NCBI GenBank assembly: GCA_015178975.1
Contig: WHVD01000033.1
Span: 310,001 to 374,000 of the forward strand
DNA: 64,000 bases
Direction of reading: 5' to 3'
Source: Hysterangium stoloniferum
Lineage: Eukaryota > Basidiomycota > Agaricomycetes > Hysterangiales > Hysterangiaceae
The notes under the pieces were generated by a model. It was not told the DNA's origin. It worked only from the letters and a program-made list of their open reading frames with translations, and made no database searches. A program made the position numbers and the translations under genes. Every line of letters starts with the position of its first letter. The stretch's first letter is position 1. This document shows positions 20,761 through 32,239 of the stretch, one piece after another.

Positions 20761-21514
20761 TTGGATAAGAGAAAGGTAGTTTGTCATTGTGTCAGGGGGA
20801 ATAACTTATCAATCAGAGCTAAAAAATACCCACACCGCCCCACCACATGCAAAAGCCAAATCACGAGAAGTCTCGTTTGTGTTGTGTTTCAATGTTTCAG
20901 TCGCTAGTGTCACACTACACGGCATGACAATTTATTTCACTCGCTATCCCGACATTTCCCCTACTGCTTCCAGTCCAGTCGACTGGAGTTCATTCTACCA
21001 ATTGTCATCTTTGAATTATTTCATTTTGAGTAGTAGCAAAACAGTCATTTGATTCAATCTAATATTAATGCAATCGTCGACTAGATCCGTGGGCCTCTTG
21101 AACATTAGTTGTTGTCACCTGTTCCTTCCTATGCATACTCCCAGGCCGTTTTATGAAACGTAATGCCAGTGAGTTAGTAACCATAATGGTGCTAGCCAAA
21201 GAGACACTGCCAGATGTCAGCTTGAACATTGGCAACGACTCACAGTACTTTACAATCCTTAATATACCTTGCGCTCGTCACATTGAACAGAGTTGCTACA
21301 TTATATGGCAAAGAAATATTCAGGGTTGCTCTGACCCTGATAGCTGGATCTTTCCACCCTGGACTCACGTGTACCACTGTGAACTTGAAGGCAGCAATCG
21401 GTCGGCATCGCTCTGGACTGCATTTATAATATACATAGGCAATGTCACTTCTCGATATCAGAAAAGCCATTTTGATTTCAACTCTGATGCTCAAGAATGC
21501 TAGAAATACTATAC
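20761..21514 (+). pseudogene. Second-family copy, mosaic 3' end
   Basis: The frame 20789-21052 (MSGGITYQSELKN, VSVASVTLHGTTIYFTRYPD) is followed by 21153-21503 (NASELVTIMVLAKETLPDVSLN, SQYFTILNIP, CARHIEQSCYI). At about 21376 it passes without a gap into the block that elsewhere lies upstream of exon 1 ('cttgaaggcagcaatc...tgcatttataatatacat..gcaatgtcacttctcgatatcag'). The 50.6-51.4 kb copy and the minus copies at 47.0 and 59.7 kb share this join, so the chimera was made once and then amplified. Confidence 0.5.
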
Positions 21515-21850
21515 TATGCGGTCCCAATTTTTATTTGTCTCCTTGCAGATTAAGACATTAAGACACAATGCACAGCCCATCAACAAGCGGTTCAGCCTTG
21601 AGTGTCTTGAAAATTTAGTTTCCACCACTCTTTCCTTTCTTTCTGTGGTGGCCACACATTTTGCTGGTGTAGCAGCAACATCTTCTTTGAACTTCATATC
21701 AGCCTTGGAAAGACATTGTTTGACCTGGCAAACATCCTGCTCCATAACTCAACACAATTTCTCCTCAGAAAATGCTGACAGATTTGGAAGAAACTAACAG
21801 GAGGATCTCATCGTTCCATTTTTAACTAGCCTTGGAGGGTGAATAAAAGT
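21515..21850 (+). pseudogene. Exon 5-like C-terminal frame (93 aa)
   Basis: The frame 21516-21797 reads FLFVSLQIKTLRHNAQPINKR, then ECLENLVSTTLSFLSVVATHF and SALERHCLTWQTSCS. It aligns with SLLPHCDIM..SFLCVVATPSTC of five-exon exon 5. Copies lie at 11040, 30803 and 51481 on plus and 59414-59695 on minus. No complete gene is attached. Confidence 0.45.
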
Positions 21851-22235
21851 GGAATCAACCTCCGTTGTTTGGGGCGGGGCAATTTCAGAGCTTGTACAAT
21901 CACTTCTTATCCAAATTGCAGCTCTGTGCTGAGTCCGTGATGAAAACTGGGTCGATGATACCTCTGAAGTTGTAGGATTCGTGGTTTGTGACTAAATATT
22001 GTAGGACTACATGTGTACATCTCACCAGGGATAATTATTCTTGGACCGTTTTTGAACCGACCAGAGAGGACTTGTTCAGGAATGTTTACACACCAATCCG
22101 AGACCGGATGCAGCCATTGCCACTGTCTTGAAGGGAATTCCCGTCATTTTTGGTCTGGCCCCAGGATACTGAAGTTTAATTATCATTGAGAGTGATCCCA
22201 ACTGTATTTTAAAAAAATATTCTTGTTGCTATTCC

Positions 22236-22482
22236 TGTAAGACTAGTATCTGCTGCAGGTGCAGACAGACACTAGAATGAGTGATGAGGAATAAACCACT
22301 ACTGTATTGAAATCCACATGTACATAATATATACTAGGCGAGAACAATGGGATGTGAGCAACAATGGGATGTGGACTACAATAGGATGTGAACTACAATG
22401 GGATGTGGACTACAATGGGATGTGGACAACAATAGAACTAATTATTACCAAATCACAGTGTAGGGAGTCTCACTCCCTTACA
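22236..22482 (+). mobile_element. Solo LTR with internal minisatellite
   Basis: The ends are TGTAAG...CTTACA (6-bp perfect inverted ends) with a 4-5 bp target duplication (ATTCC at 22231-22235 and 22482-22486; the shared A makes the size ambiguous). The sequence uninterrupted by it is found in minus orientation near 58785-58800. It is about 247 bp with no coding. The clean flanks suggest a fairly recent insertion. Confidence 0.75.
22344..22428 (+). repeat. Minisatellite, 5 x 17 bp
   Basis: The unit is ACAATGGGATGTGGACT with small variations, five contiguous units plus a partial one. It lies inside the solo LTR and is absent from the related LTR at 19063, so it expanded after the two diverged. 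Confidence 0.92.
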
Positions 22483-22698
22483 TTCCGCTGCACTGAATAT
22501 TATCCCCAGAGTCATTACATTATGATGCATTACCTTGACATGCACTGTATCTTCTACCCATTTGGTGATGACGATAGCCATTGATGAGCTAGGAATTTGT
22601 ATGGACCCACAGACTTCATTATTTCCTTGACTAACAATCATGCCACACCAGAAAATGAAGGATGGATTGGGGCGACAAACTGAGACTGATGAATGTCC

Positions 22699-22968
22699 TG
22701 TTGGAATTGGTGATGAAACCACCCTTTTCCTAGGGGTGGTTCACCCATTTCTTCACTTTTTCATAGGAGGATGCTAATTGTGGACCATGTTTTTCTGAGG
22801 TTAATGGATGCCAGAACCAGTGTACACCTAAACTGGAATCCTACCTATCATGTCAAAAGGTGATTCACTAACTGACACATTGATTGACAAACAAGTACTA
22901 TTACTACAAGTCTATTACCCACTTGTAGATTGTGTAGTACAATAAGCCAACTCATACTATTTTAAATA
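22699..22968 (+). mobile_element. Diverged LTR of family 1 at a breakpoint
   Basis: It starts TGTTGGAATTGGTGATGAAACCACC and ends ACTCATACTATTTTAAATA, matching family 1 (47574) over its whole length of about 270 bp with many differences. No target duplication is seen and the repeat blocks on either side do not normally adjoin. It is an older fossil. Confidence 0.65.
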
Positions 22969-24048
22969 TGTGGGACTTTCCCGATATTTTCACGTCACAC
23001 CCGACGGAGCGGAAAAGGTCACACTACCCAGCTTATGACACTCTTGGCTTTCTTTTCCTACCCCGGCGCTCATTGGTTAGATAGAGACGCGTTGCCTGAG
23101 ATTACGTCATCACTTTACAACGTTTTAGTCAAGTCACCGCTGCACACCAACTTGGATGAGGTTGCATCAACATTTATCATACACATCGCCCGTTATTTCT
23201 CAGAATCTCATTATGTCTCAGGATTTGATGGGCCCTTGCCCCTTTTCGGCCTTGCTGATATCGTGGAAGCGATCTGCCACATGCGTCCACTATCTGTAAA
23301 GGAGCTCACGGCGATCAGAGATTGCATTGAATTCTGGTTACAACCGTGCGTCGTGCCGTCACACCATTTCATCCTTCCCACCAAAACCATAACAGAGAAT
23401 ATCTGACACAACGACTTAACTTTTATGAGTCTCCTATCCAGCTTCTATTGTGTTGCATGCACCAAGATGCATGGTTTCGAGATATCGCTGGGGCTGTATT
23501 GAAAGTTTTATTGGACGACATAAACATGCATATAGCGTCATTGACACTTCATCTTGATGTGCACATGTCGAACTCACTGTATGAGAGTATTGACTCCTTG
23601 GAAACCTTCTTCAACGACAGCACGCTTCTCACCGATCACATCAACCAGCTGAAAGTGCTTTCTTCGCTCATTGGGCCCATCGTACGGTACGTTCACTATA
23701 TTTTATCTTCTAGCACCGTCTTACATCCGCCCATACAATTGTCCTACCAGTCTCATTCTGACACATACGAGCCCAGATTGGGTTCTCCTAGTGTCTGGTG
23801 AAACAATAATCGACTTGACTCTGAAGCTGATAGCTGCATCTTCCGAGCCCGAATCTGCGTTGACCACAGCGCGCAGCCTCGATACCATCGCCATGCTCGT
23901 TTCTCTTCTTCCACGTTGTGAGATTCTGCGCGGCACGACCAACGACGATTTCTTCAATTATTCGCTTAAAACTTTAGATTTCACCGCGCGTTCCTTCCTT
24001 TGCGTGGTCGCCACACCTGCCACTTGTGTGTCGGTACGGTCTAATTAG
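22969..24048 (+). pseudogene. Five-exon family, exons 3-5 only
   Basis: The sequence starts within exon 3, directly after the LTR, and runs ITSSLYNVLVKSPLHTNLDEV to CVVPSHHFILPTKTITENI. It continues with exon 4 (VLLDDINMHIASLTLHLD) and, after the usual 64-nt GTACGT...CTACCAG intron, exon 5 (SGETIIDLTLKLIAASSEPE) ending SVRSN. A TGA falls in exon 3 where intact copies read NIRH. Exons 1-2 are absent, so the piece is inactive. Confidence 0.6.
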
Positions 24049-25029
24049 ACCCCCCTATCAGTGTTGAAGGCACATGGTTGCCCTAACAAAGGTCTTACAC
24101 CACCGATTGGACACACTTTCTAATCATTTCTCTTCGATGATACCGACACATTTCAACCAGACCAGGATTGCAGGCGGGGTTGCAGATGCTATAAATCCAT
24201 ATGGTGTGAACCTATGTAAGAACTATATAGTCACTTTTCATTATCGCCGCGAGCTCCTCAGTTGTCTCCATAAATGCGTAGAATACATTTGGGGGCATTA
24301 GCCGTGATTAGACTATGATCCTCATTTTAAAGTGAGATATCACTGGAGGTCTGAAAAAGGTCTCCCCCACCCCCAATTCAATACATGTCTCGTTCAGGCT
24401 CATCATACCTTCAGAGTAATGTTCAATCAACAAGATCCATGATCTTCCCACCAAGGGCCTCCACACCGTGCGAGTCAATGTGCTGGGCGAATTCCTTAAA
24501 CTAGTTCTCTTCCATTGAAAACTTGACAATAAATCTGCCATAGGCCGAGCAAATATAAGAGCGCATACAGTCACTTTTCGTCGCCGCGGTGCGCTCTGCA
24601 TGTTGCACGCGTTGATGCCATACATGCATTGAATACACTCGCGGCCACCACCAGCGGCTAGACTGATGTCCTATTTATCAATGACAATTATTTCAAACAG
24701 TAAGCGAACTTGAGAGTTGTATGAAGCTACATAATTTGATACAATTTAAAAGCGAAGATAGTCACTTGTAATAGTCGCTGCGAGGTTCTCTACACTGGGA
24801 TTGAATATACTCCAATGACCACTCGCTGAAATCACATCGCATATACTAGGAGTAACAACGTCAATTTAATACCACTACGGCGTCTCAAACCAGGCGGTCC
24901 CACCATTCTTCTCGTGTCCTTTGTTTGGGAGAACAGGAAGCCGGGGCCAAACCAATAGACAACACCATGATCAAGACACCGACATTTCTTCACATGTCGT
25001 GAGCTTTCACCTTGGATAAGAGAAAGGTA
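24049..25029. repeat. Downstream module
   Basis: This is a full three-part module, about 9.3 kb from and highly similar to 14784-15760. It includes 'agagcgcatacagtcacttttcgtcgccgcggtgcgctctgcatg' and the 'aggcggtcccaccattcttctcgtgtcctttgtttgggagaacaggaagccgg' tail at 24890-24950. Confidence 0.45.
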
Positions 25030-25905
25030 GCTCATGGATGGTCATGTCAGGCGGAATCCCATATCAACTAAGAGCTGAAGAATACCCACGACCCGCCGCG
25101 TGGAGCAGTCATTTCCCGAGAATTTCTGGTTTATGGTCTGTTTCAATGTTTCAGTCGTTAGCGTCATACTACACGCCACGACAAGTTATTTTCTCCCTAT
25201 CCCGACAGTTCCCCTGCTGCTTCCATTTCAGTTGACTGGAGTTCATTCCACCAATTGGCATGTTTGAATTATTTCATCGCGAGTAGCAGCGAAAAATGTA
25301 TTTAATTCAATCCAATATTAAAGAACCCTTCGACTAGATCCGTGAGCCTCTTGAACGTTAGTTGTCGTCCCCTGTTCCATCTTATGCATTAGTCGCCACA
25401 CCTTTCAATGTTGTGTCGACACCGTTGACGAATTGGAATTACCTCTTCGTTTTCCGGAAAATACCCCCGAAACATAATTATGTGGCTTCCAGGCCGTTTC
25501 ATCAAAACAATGCTAGTGAGTTCGTCGCTATAAAGGTGCTCGCCAAGGAGACACAGCTACCTGTCAGCTTTGACATTCGCAAGGACGTACAGTGCCTCAC
25601 AATCCTTAATCTACCTTGCCATCGTCACATCCAACAGCTACAGCAATGGATGAACAGTATTAACCTGGGGCGTCGCCGCTAAAAGCTCACTGAGCAAGAC
25701 AGAGAACAAAATATATTCACGTTCGACGATCAGCCACCTCGTGAAAAATTGCCCTGAACTCCTCTTGGATATTGCAGCGGACGGGTCAACTATCGTTATC
25801 TTTCTTGATTTTCTCAGACCTTTCGGAGATGCAAGCCCCTTGATATGGTAAAGTCACACGAGGAATACAGTCCTCATTGGGGCGATAAAAAATTGTTTAA
25901 ACTAG
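25030..25905 (+). pseudogene. Second-family copy, variant middle
   Basis: Start-like MVMSGGIPYQLRAEEYPRP (25038) is followed by NNASEFVAIKVLAKETQLPVSFDIRKDVQ, CLTILNLPCHRHIQQLQQW and MNSINLGRRR (25362-25682). The close of the gene is FTFDDQPPREKL and PLDMV..HEEYSPH. It pairs with 15.74-16.64 kb. The frame is broken in several places. Confidence 0.4.
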
Positions 25906-26338
25906 AAATCGTGTGGTGGGATTATGATAGAATTGAATACGGATGGCCATTATTCAAACAAGAGCCGGCTTGAGTTTAATTCTCGGTGCACGACTGTTGA
26001 CAAACTGGATGTTTCGCTGCCAAGGAGAGGCAACTTACCATGACCCTTCGAGTATGGTTGGGATGCCAGGGAGTCCACGAACGCCACATCCCATATGTCA
26101 GTGAGACCGCGGGCTGGGGAATGGTCTCACAGCATCTCGGCTTGACGGGTTCCTGACCCATAATTAAACTTTGGCAAGACTAGTTAGACTAATTCAACAG
26201 AGCATTGATTGAATGAGGTAGGGATAGCTCAGCGTCAATCATCGAATACACTCGAAATACTCACGTCTTCGTAGACCCACGAAATTCCGGAGGGAGCGTC
26301 GATTATTTTATCCCTATTCTGGTGGTGTTCACTCTATA
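25906..26338 (+). pseudogene. Diverged five-exon relict: exons 1-2
   Basis: The reading MAIIQTRAG.., FRCQGEATYHDPSSMVGMPGSPRTPH and GWGMVSQHLGLTGS is a distant exon 2. An intron 2-like stretch, GTAGGGATAGCTCAGCGTC...CTTCGTAG, lies at 26217-26271. It ends at 26338, where the next copy's exon 2/3 junction begins with 'aggtagggataactcagcg'. Confidence 0.45.
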
Positions 26339-27785
26339 GACAGGTAGGGATAACTCAGCGTCAATGTTGAATACATTCAAAATACTCATGTCTGAGTCTT
26401 AGCCCTACATACCCCCCTCAAATTCGGAGAAGAGCGGAGAAGGTGTTACAAAGGTTCCCGATGTCTTTACTCCACATGGAGCAGGGTAGGAGAAGTCACA
26501 CTACCCTCCTTATGCTATCTTTCGCTTCGGCCTTCATTTACTGCCCCGGTGTCCATTGGTTAGATGGAGACGCGTCAAATGCGATTACGTCATCAATTCA
26601 CAACGTTTTGATCACGTCACCGCTGCATACCAGGTTGCATCAACATTTATCATACACATCGCCGGTTATTTAACCTTATCTCATAATCCCCGGATAATTA
26701 TCGGCCTCTGGTATATCGTGGAAGCGATCTGCCACGTGCGTCAACTATCTGTAGCGGAGCTCTCGGCGATCAGAGGTTTCATTGAATTCTGGTTACAACA
26801 GTGCGTCGCAACATGACATCATTTCATCCAGCCAGCCCACCAAGCCATAACAGACAAAATCACCCACAACCACTTTACTGTGATGAATATCCTATCCGGC
26901 TTTTTGTGTGTTGCATCCACCAAGATGCATGGTTTCGAGATATTGCTGGAGCTGTATTGAAGGCTATAGTGCACGACATAAACGTGCATATAGCGTCATT
27001 GGCACTTCATCTTGATTTGTGGACATCCCATCCACTGTACTGGAGTATTTACTCCTGCAAATCTTCTTCGACGACAGCACGCTTCTCACCGATCACATCA
27101 ACCAGCTGAATGTGGTTTCTTCACTCATTGGGCCCATACGCAAGGTACGTTGATAATATTTTACCTTATCGCACCGTCTTACATCCGCCAATGAAACTGT
27201 CCCACCAGCCTGATTCTGATGGACGCGAGTCCAGATTACTCGCTCTGGATGTCTGCCGAGAAAATAATGTTGATCATATTGAAATAAAATATAGAAGCTC
27301 CGAATGAACTATAAGAGTAGTATATAAATTCCGTTTGTGCGTATATCTTGTAGTAAGATTAGGCAAACGAATGAGTAAATACATGAACACTAGGCTACTT
27401 ATATATGTCTGCTAAACAATAGAATATCAAATGGGGCAACAAAAAGGGATTGAACAATGGGAGTAAAGAAACAAAGAACAAAGAACAAAAGGAATATGTG
27501 TTACGAACTTATGTAACGCTCGTATTCCAACAGATCACTCTGAAGCTGATAGCTCGATATTCCGAGCCCGAATCTGCGTGTACCATAGTGCGCAGCCTCG
27601 ACACCATCGCCGTGCTCGTTTCTCTGTTTCCACATTGTGACATTATGCGCGGTTGGAGAAATGACCAATCCATCAATTACCCGATCCAGCATTTAGAGTT
27701 GAACATACGTTTTTTCCTTTCCGTGGTCGCCACACCTTCCACTCGTGTTTCAGTAGACCCCCATATCGGTGGTGGATGAACATAG
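26339..27785 (+). pseudogene. Diverged five-exon copy: exons 3-5 with an LTR in exon 5
   Basis: Exon 3 is recognisable (TTLLMLSFASAFIYCPGVHWLDGDAS, AICHVRQLSVAELSAIRGFIEFWLQQC), then exon 4 (LKAIVHDINVHIASLALHLD). The intron 4 equivalent starts GTACGT and ends CCCACCAG, followed by exon 5 split at 27277 by a solo LTR (27277-27532). After it come LKLIARYSEPESACTIVRSLDTIAVLVSLFP and FFLSVVATPST. It is related to the 35.77-36.6 kb copy and inactive. Confidence 0.55.
27277..27532 (-). mobile_element. Solo LTR in exon 5
   Basis: Read on minus it runs TGTTGGAAT...ATTTCAATA (imperfect 9-bp inverted ends), about 256 bp. The target duplication is GATCA at 27272-27276 and 27533-27537. The exon 5 sequence on both sides is otherwise continuous (compare 49330-49370). 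No coding. Confidence 0.7.
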
Positions 27786-28672
27786 TTGCCCTGACAAAGC
27801 TCTTGCACCATCATTTGGATACACTCGCTGACCATTCTCAACCAAAACACGAAGAGCCCAATAGCGCCCTTTATTCAACTCACTTTGCAGCCGTGGTTGC
27901 AGATGGTATAAGCTATATTATTTGAGCCGATGTAACAACGCATATAGTCGCTTTGTATTATCGCCGTGAGCTCTGCAGTTGTCCCCATACATGTTGAATA
28001 CATTTGGAGGCACTAGCCGTGCCTACACTAACATCCGAACCATGAACGACACTTGTTTTAAATAAGATGTCACTGCATGGCTCAAATTGCCCCCCCCCCC
28101 TCCCCCCCTTTGTCGCCACTTCGATGCATGTCTCCTTCAGGCTCATCATACGTTCAGGCCAGTGTTCAACTGACAAGGTCCATGATCTGCAAACCGAGTG
28201 CCTTCACACCGTGCGAGGCAATGCATTGGCCTAATTCCTTAAACTGAGTTTCTTCCATTGACAACTTGACAATAAACCTGCCGTAGGTCGAGCAAATCTA
28301 AGAGCGCATACAGTCACTTTTCACCATTGCCCCGAGCTCTGCAGCTTGTACGCGTTGATTATCCTTGCGGGCACCACCCGTGGATAAACTGACATCCTAT
28401 TTATAAATAACAATCATTTCAAACAGACCGCGGACTTGAAAGTTGTATGAAACTACATAATTTGACGCAATTTAAAAGTGAAGATATTCACTTGTAATGA
28501 TCGCTGCGAGGTTCTCTATACTGGTGTTGAATATATTCCGTGGACTACTCGCTGAAATCACATCGTATATACTAGCGGTAATAAGGTCAATCGAATACCA
28601 CTAGGGGTACTCCGTCCCACCGTTATTCTCGTGTCACTTGTTTGGGAGAACAGGAAGCTGGGCCAAGTCATT
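27786..28672. repeat. Downstream module
   Basis: A standard module resembling the one after copy 1 (7946-8760) more than that after copy A. A C/T tract of about 24 bases lies at 28090-28113. The minus strand reads EETQFKELGQCIASHGVKALGLQIMDLV between 28260 and 28180, one of the few copies without a stop in that stretch. Confidence 0.45.
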
Positions 28673-28736
28673 GGAAAACACCATCATTGGAAAACACCAT
28701 CATTGGAAAACACCATCATTGGAAAACACCATCATT
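28673..28736 (+). repeat. Minisatellite, 4 x 16 bp
   Basis: Four exact units of GGAAAACACCATCATT lie where the matching positions near 8824 and 50533 have one. It is a recent expansion within the end of the downstream module. Confidence 0.93.
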
Positions 28737-29500
28737 AAAACACCGATATCTCTTCATTGTCGTGAGCTTTCACCTTGGATAAGAGAAACGTAGCTCGTGG
28801 TCATGTGGTGGGATCACTTATCAACTCAGAGCTGAAGAATACAATACCCATGACGACCCGCCGCGTGCAGAATCTAAGCCCCCGAGAAATCTCTGTGTTT
28901 CAATGTTTCAGTCGCTAGCGTGGCACTTCGCCCCACGGCAGTTTATTTTACTCGCTATCCCGACATTTCCCCTATTGCTTCCATTTATGTTCACTGGATT
29001 TTATTCCACCAATTGTCATGTTTGAGTTGTTTCATTTCGAGTAGTAGCGAAAAAACCATTTGATTTGATCTAATATTAAAAAACTCATTGACTAGATCCG
29101 TGGGCCTCTTGAATGTTAGTTGTCGTCACCTGTTCCTTCCTATGCGCAGTCGCCACACCTTTCACTGATGTGTCGGTAGCATTGACGAATTCGACTTACG
29201 TGTCCATTTTCCGGAAAATAACCCCCGACACATAACTATGAGGCTTCCAGGCCGTTTTATCAAAAATAATGCTGGTGAGTTAGTCGCCATAATGGTGCTA
29301 ACCAAGGAGACACTCCCAGATGTCAGCCTTAACATTGGAAAGGACTCACACTACATCATCATCTTTAATCTACCTTTCCATTGTCACATCGAACAGAGTT
29401 GCTACATTATGGCGAAGAAATAATCGGGGTTAGTCTGATCCTGATAGCTGTGGATCTCTCGACCCCGGACCCGCGTGTACCACGGTACGCAGCTTCAATA
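28737..29500 (+). pseudogene. Second-family copy
   Basis: It covers the start-like segment (28800), then RLPGRFIKNNAGELVAIMVLTKETLPDVSLNIGKDSHY (29238-29423), then a GLVLI.A..STPDPRVYHGTQLQYHRHS-type 3' part. It lies about 19.9 kb from the copy at 8761-9630 and shows what that copy looked like before its insertion. Confidence 0.45.
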
Positions 29501-30127
29501 CCATCGCCATTCTAGTTTTACTCCGTACACATTGGGACGCGATCCACGGTTCAATCAAAGAAGGATCCATGATCGACTATGAAGGTCTAGTTCTCACCAC
29601 CAATTCCTTCTTATGTATCGACACCACACTTTTCACTGGCGCATCCGTATCATCTAATTCAAACGTGGTCTCAGTGGTGAAGAAACATCGTTAGCCTGGG
29701 GAAGGTCTTGCTCGATCTATTTGGCCCGATTTATGATCGTCTCTCTTCGATAATGCCGACACATCTCACTAAGAGGATAGTGCTATTTCACTTTTAATTT
29801 ATGCGCTTCGTACCTGGATTTCCAAGTGGTATAAAGCTACATATTTTAAGTCAATGTAAGAGCATATATTGCTACTTTTTACCTTCGCGCATTCTCCGCA
29901 CCTCCTATTCGTTGATGGCAAGCGTATACGTTGAATATATTGGCAGGTGGCTAGAATGACATCCGATTTATGAACGACAATCACTTCAATTAGACTACCG
30001 CTGGAAAGTGTCAAAGAAAGCCCCGCGATTGTTATTCTCAGGTCAATTGGGATGGCACGAAGCAAGCCATTGAAGAACAACAAAGAACACTGCAACTGAC
30101 CAATCCACTGGTGCCAATATTTGTATC
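29501..30127 (+). pseudogene. Exon 5-like C-terminus and diverged downstream module
   Basis: GSMIDYEGLVLTTNSFLCIDTTLFTGASVSSNSNVVS (29560-29680) is the exon 5-like end, equivalent to 10078-10240. 29800-30110 is the diverged downstream module. The block is continuous with 30372 onwards apart from the LTR that begins at 30128. Confidence 0.45.
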
Positions 30128-30366
30128 TGTTGAGATAGACTCGAGCGCCCAAGTCTACGTCAAGTCAATATGATAACGCTAAGTAGTATCGCCTTACTCT
30201 ATGTCAAGTTAACACGACCATACCAAGCCGTTACGCGCCTTGGACACGTATACCACTATTGTAGTTCTTTTCCGTCGCATATCCGAAACATATTTAGCTA
30301 GCACAGTAGCAGCATCATACCTCAGTCGAACCACTCTTACGTGTCGACTGAGCATACTTTGTTACA
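30128..30366 (+). mobile_element. Solo LTR, 239 bp
   Basis: The ends are TGTTGAG...GTTACA with the 5-bp target duplication GTATC (30123-30127 and 30367-30371). The uninterrupted target 'tttgtatcggtcaagc' exists at 10638-10653. It contains an inner CTCAGTCGA/TCGACTGAG pair (30321-30329, 30344-30352). It inserted after the 19.7-kb duplication, because only this arm has it. No coding. Confidence 0.8.
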
Positions 30367-30371
30367 GTATC

Positions 30372-31030
30372 GGTCAAGCTGATCTTTCCTTCAAAACGCA
30401 TGTTCTATCTCCAGAAGCAGCGATGCCGTCGGCGGACTGGGGAATGGTCTCAAAGCATCTTGGCTTGACAGGTTCCTGCGCAAGAATTTAACTGTGGCAA
30501 GGCGAGGCGGACTAGTTCACGAGAGCATTAAATAATGTTCCTCCCTCATGGAGTCCATTTTATGCTATATTCGCTATGTCTTCTCTTCCACCATTGTCTT
30601 ACATTTTCCCATTAAATTACCTCTCCAGTATAATTCTGACTGAAACGAGCCCATATTGACCTTGATTGTTAACTGGGGAAAACTAGTTGCTGTCATGCTG
30701 GGGGCGGTAACTGGATCTTCTGACAAAGGAATTCACGTGGACCACAGCTCAGATCTCAATGGAATCCCAATTCCTGTTTGTCTCCTTACAGAATAAGACA
30801 TCATGACACAATGCGCAGCCCATCAAGAAGTGGTTCAGCCTTGGGTGTCTCGAAGATTTAGTTTCCACCGCTCATTCCTTCCTTTCTGTGGCGGCGACAC
30901 GTTTCTCTGGTGTGACAGTAGCATCTTCGTCGAACTCCATATCAGCCTTGGAAAGACGTTGTTTGACCTGGCGAAGGTGCTGCTCCATAACTCGATACGA
31001 TTTCTACTCAGATAACGCCAACATACCAGT
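30372..31030 (+). pseudogene. Diverged five-exon relict (exon 2 end plus exon 5)
   Basis: The frame MPSADWGMVSKHLGLTGSCARI (30420-30490) is an exon 2 relict. Exon 5-like sequence follows, with 30803-31015 reading VSRRFSFHRSFLPFCGGDTF. It is nearly identical to 10660-11250. Confidence 0.45.
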
Positions 31031-31440
31031 AACAAACTAACATGAGGGTTGCATCATTCCCCTTGTTTAACTCTTTTTGGAGGGCGAATAAAAGTTGAAC
31101 AACCCTGCGTAGTTTGGGGCAATTTCAGAGCACGTACAATCATTTCTTAATTTGTAGGATTCGTGGTTGTGACTAATAGTTATATATATTGTAGGACTAC
31201 ATGTCTACATCTCACCGGGAACAATTATTCCTGGTCCGTTGTTGAACCGAACGGAGATGACTTAATCACAAATGTTTAAACCAATACAAGACCGGGTGTG
31301 GCCATTGTCACTGTCTTTAAAGGGAATTCCTGTCATTTTTGGTCTGGCCCCAGGATCCTGAAGTTTAACTGTCGTCGAGTAATCCCAACTGTATTCTGAA
31401 GGAATATTTTTGTTGTCATCCTGCTGCACTGAGGATCATC
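31031..31440 (-). repeat. FKNGPG segment
   Basis: A close copy of 11260-11690. The minus-strand frame is less open than there. Motifs of VRFNNGPGIIVPGEM and GARPKMTGIPFKDS type can be followed. Confidence 0.4.
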
Positions 31441-32235
31441 CTCAGAGTCATTACATTATGATACATTACATTGGCAAGCACCGCTACACCCATTTGTTGA
31501 TGACAATAGCCATTGATCAACTAAGAAGTTCATATGGACCCACAGAGTTCGTTATTTCCCTGACAAAGAATCATGAAACACGAGAAATTGAAGGATGGAT
31601 TGGGGCCACAAACTGAGCCCTGGGATAAATGACCATCATGTGGGAGAGAAGAGGGACTGTGACGGCCACCTTTGTGGAGCTCAAAGTGGAGTGGGCAGCA
31701 ACGAAGGGGCAGGTACGATTGCAGAAAAGGACACGTGCATAGTGAATCTTTAGATATTAGAAGAACTCCGCCTGCAATAGTTCAAGCTACAGGTGTCACA
31801 ACCATTGGCCTACGTGATCATCGTAGTATCAAAGAATCAATTCCATTCAATCATACGGGGAATAATAGAGCTTGTTGTGAGTAAGTATGACTTGACACGC
31901 GATTATATGTACAATTTGTCAATACAAATTCTGATGGACACGCCATAATCGAAATAATTCCAAGTCGGGCCCTTATGTACCTCAAGAAAATCTACGATGA
32001 GAAAATTGGTCTTGTGTCACTATTTGTTTTGCGCAGACGTTGCACAAAATTCAAGCGGATTGATATGTTCAAGGGTGAAGGATGAAACGACGTTGCTTGC
32101 CATCAACCCGACTAGACCATCACTTGCCGTGGGTTTCTCCTCGTTGAAGGTTGTGACAGGCAGCCCGCACTCTCACAAGAAAAGGTTTCAGGTTAACAAC
32201 GACAACTTGAAAGGAGCAGCGGATTAGCATAGGTC
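31441..32235 (+). pseudogene. Second-family copy
   Basis: MTIAIDQLRSSYGPTEFVISLTKNHETREIEGW (31499-31600) is followed by RRTPPAIVQATGVTTIGLRDHRSI and NTNSDGHAIIEIIPS. An intron-like stretch ends GCGCAG near 32036, and MFKGEG..TTLLAINPTRPSLAVGFSSLK completes it. It is the counterpart of 11801-12480 but lacks the palindrome. Confidence 0.45.
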
Positions 32236-32239
32236 TGGA

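Larger units (their letters stand above)
21851..22698 (-). repeat. FKNGPG segment, holding an LTR
   Basis: The segment is continuous apart from the LTR at 22236-22482. Minus-strand motifs include VEDTVHVKVMHHNVMTLGIIFSAAE (22500-22560). It stops abruptly at 22698 at the next LTR, and the second-family exons expected after it are missing. Confidence 0.4.

Noticed and set aside
22344-22428. CRISPR-like direct repeats
   Set aside because: The units are contiguous with no spacers, in a eukaryotic solo LTR. The other short repeats (28673, 44838) also lack spacers.
28085-28110. C-rich tract as a telomere-type repeat
   Set aside because: It is an irregular C/T homopolymer run with no TTAGGG/CCCTAA periodicity, present in one module copy only.
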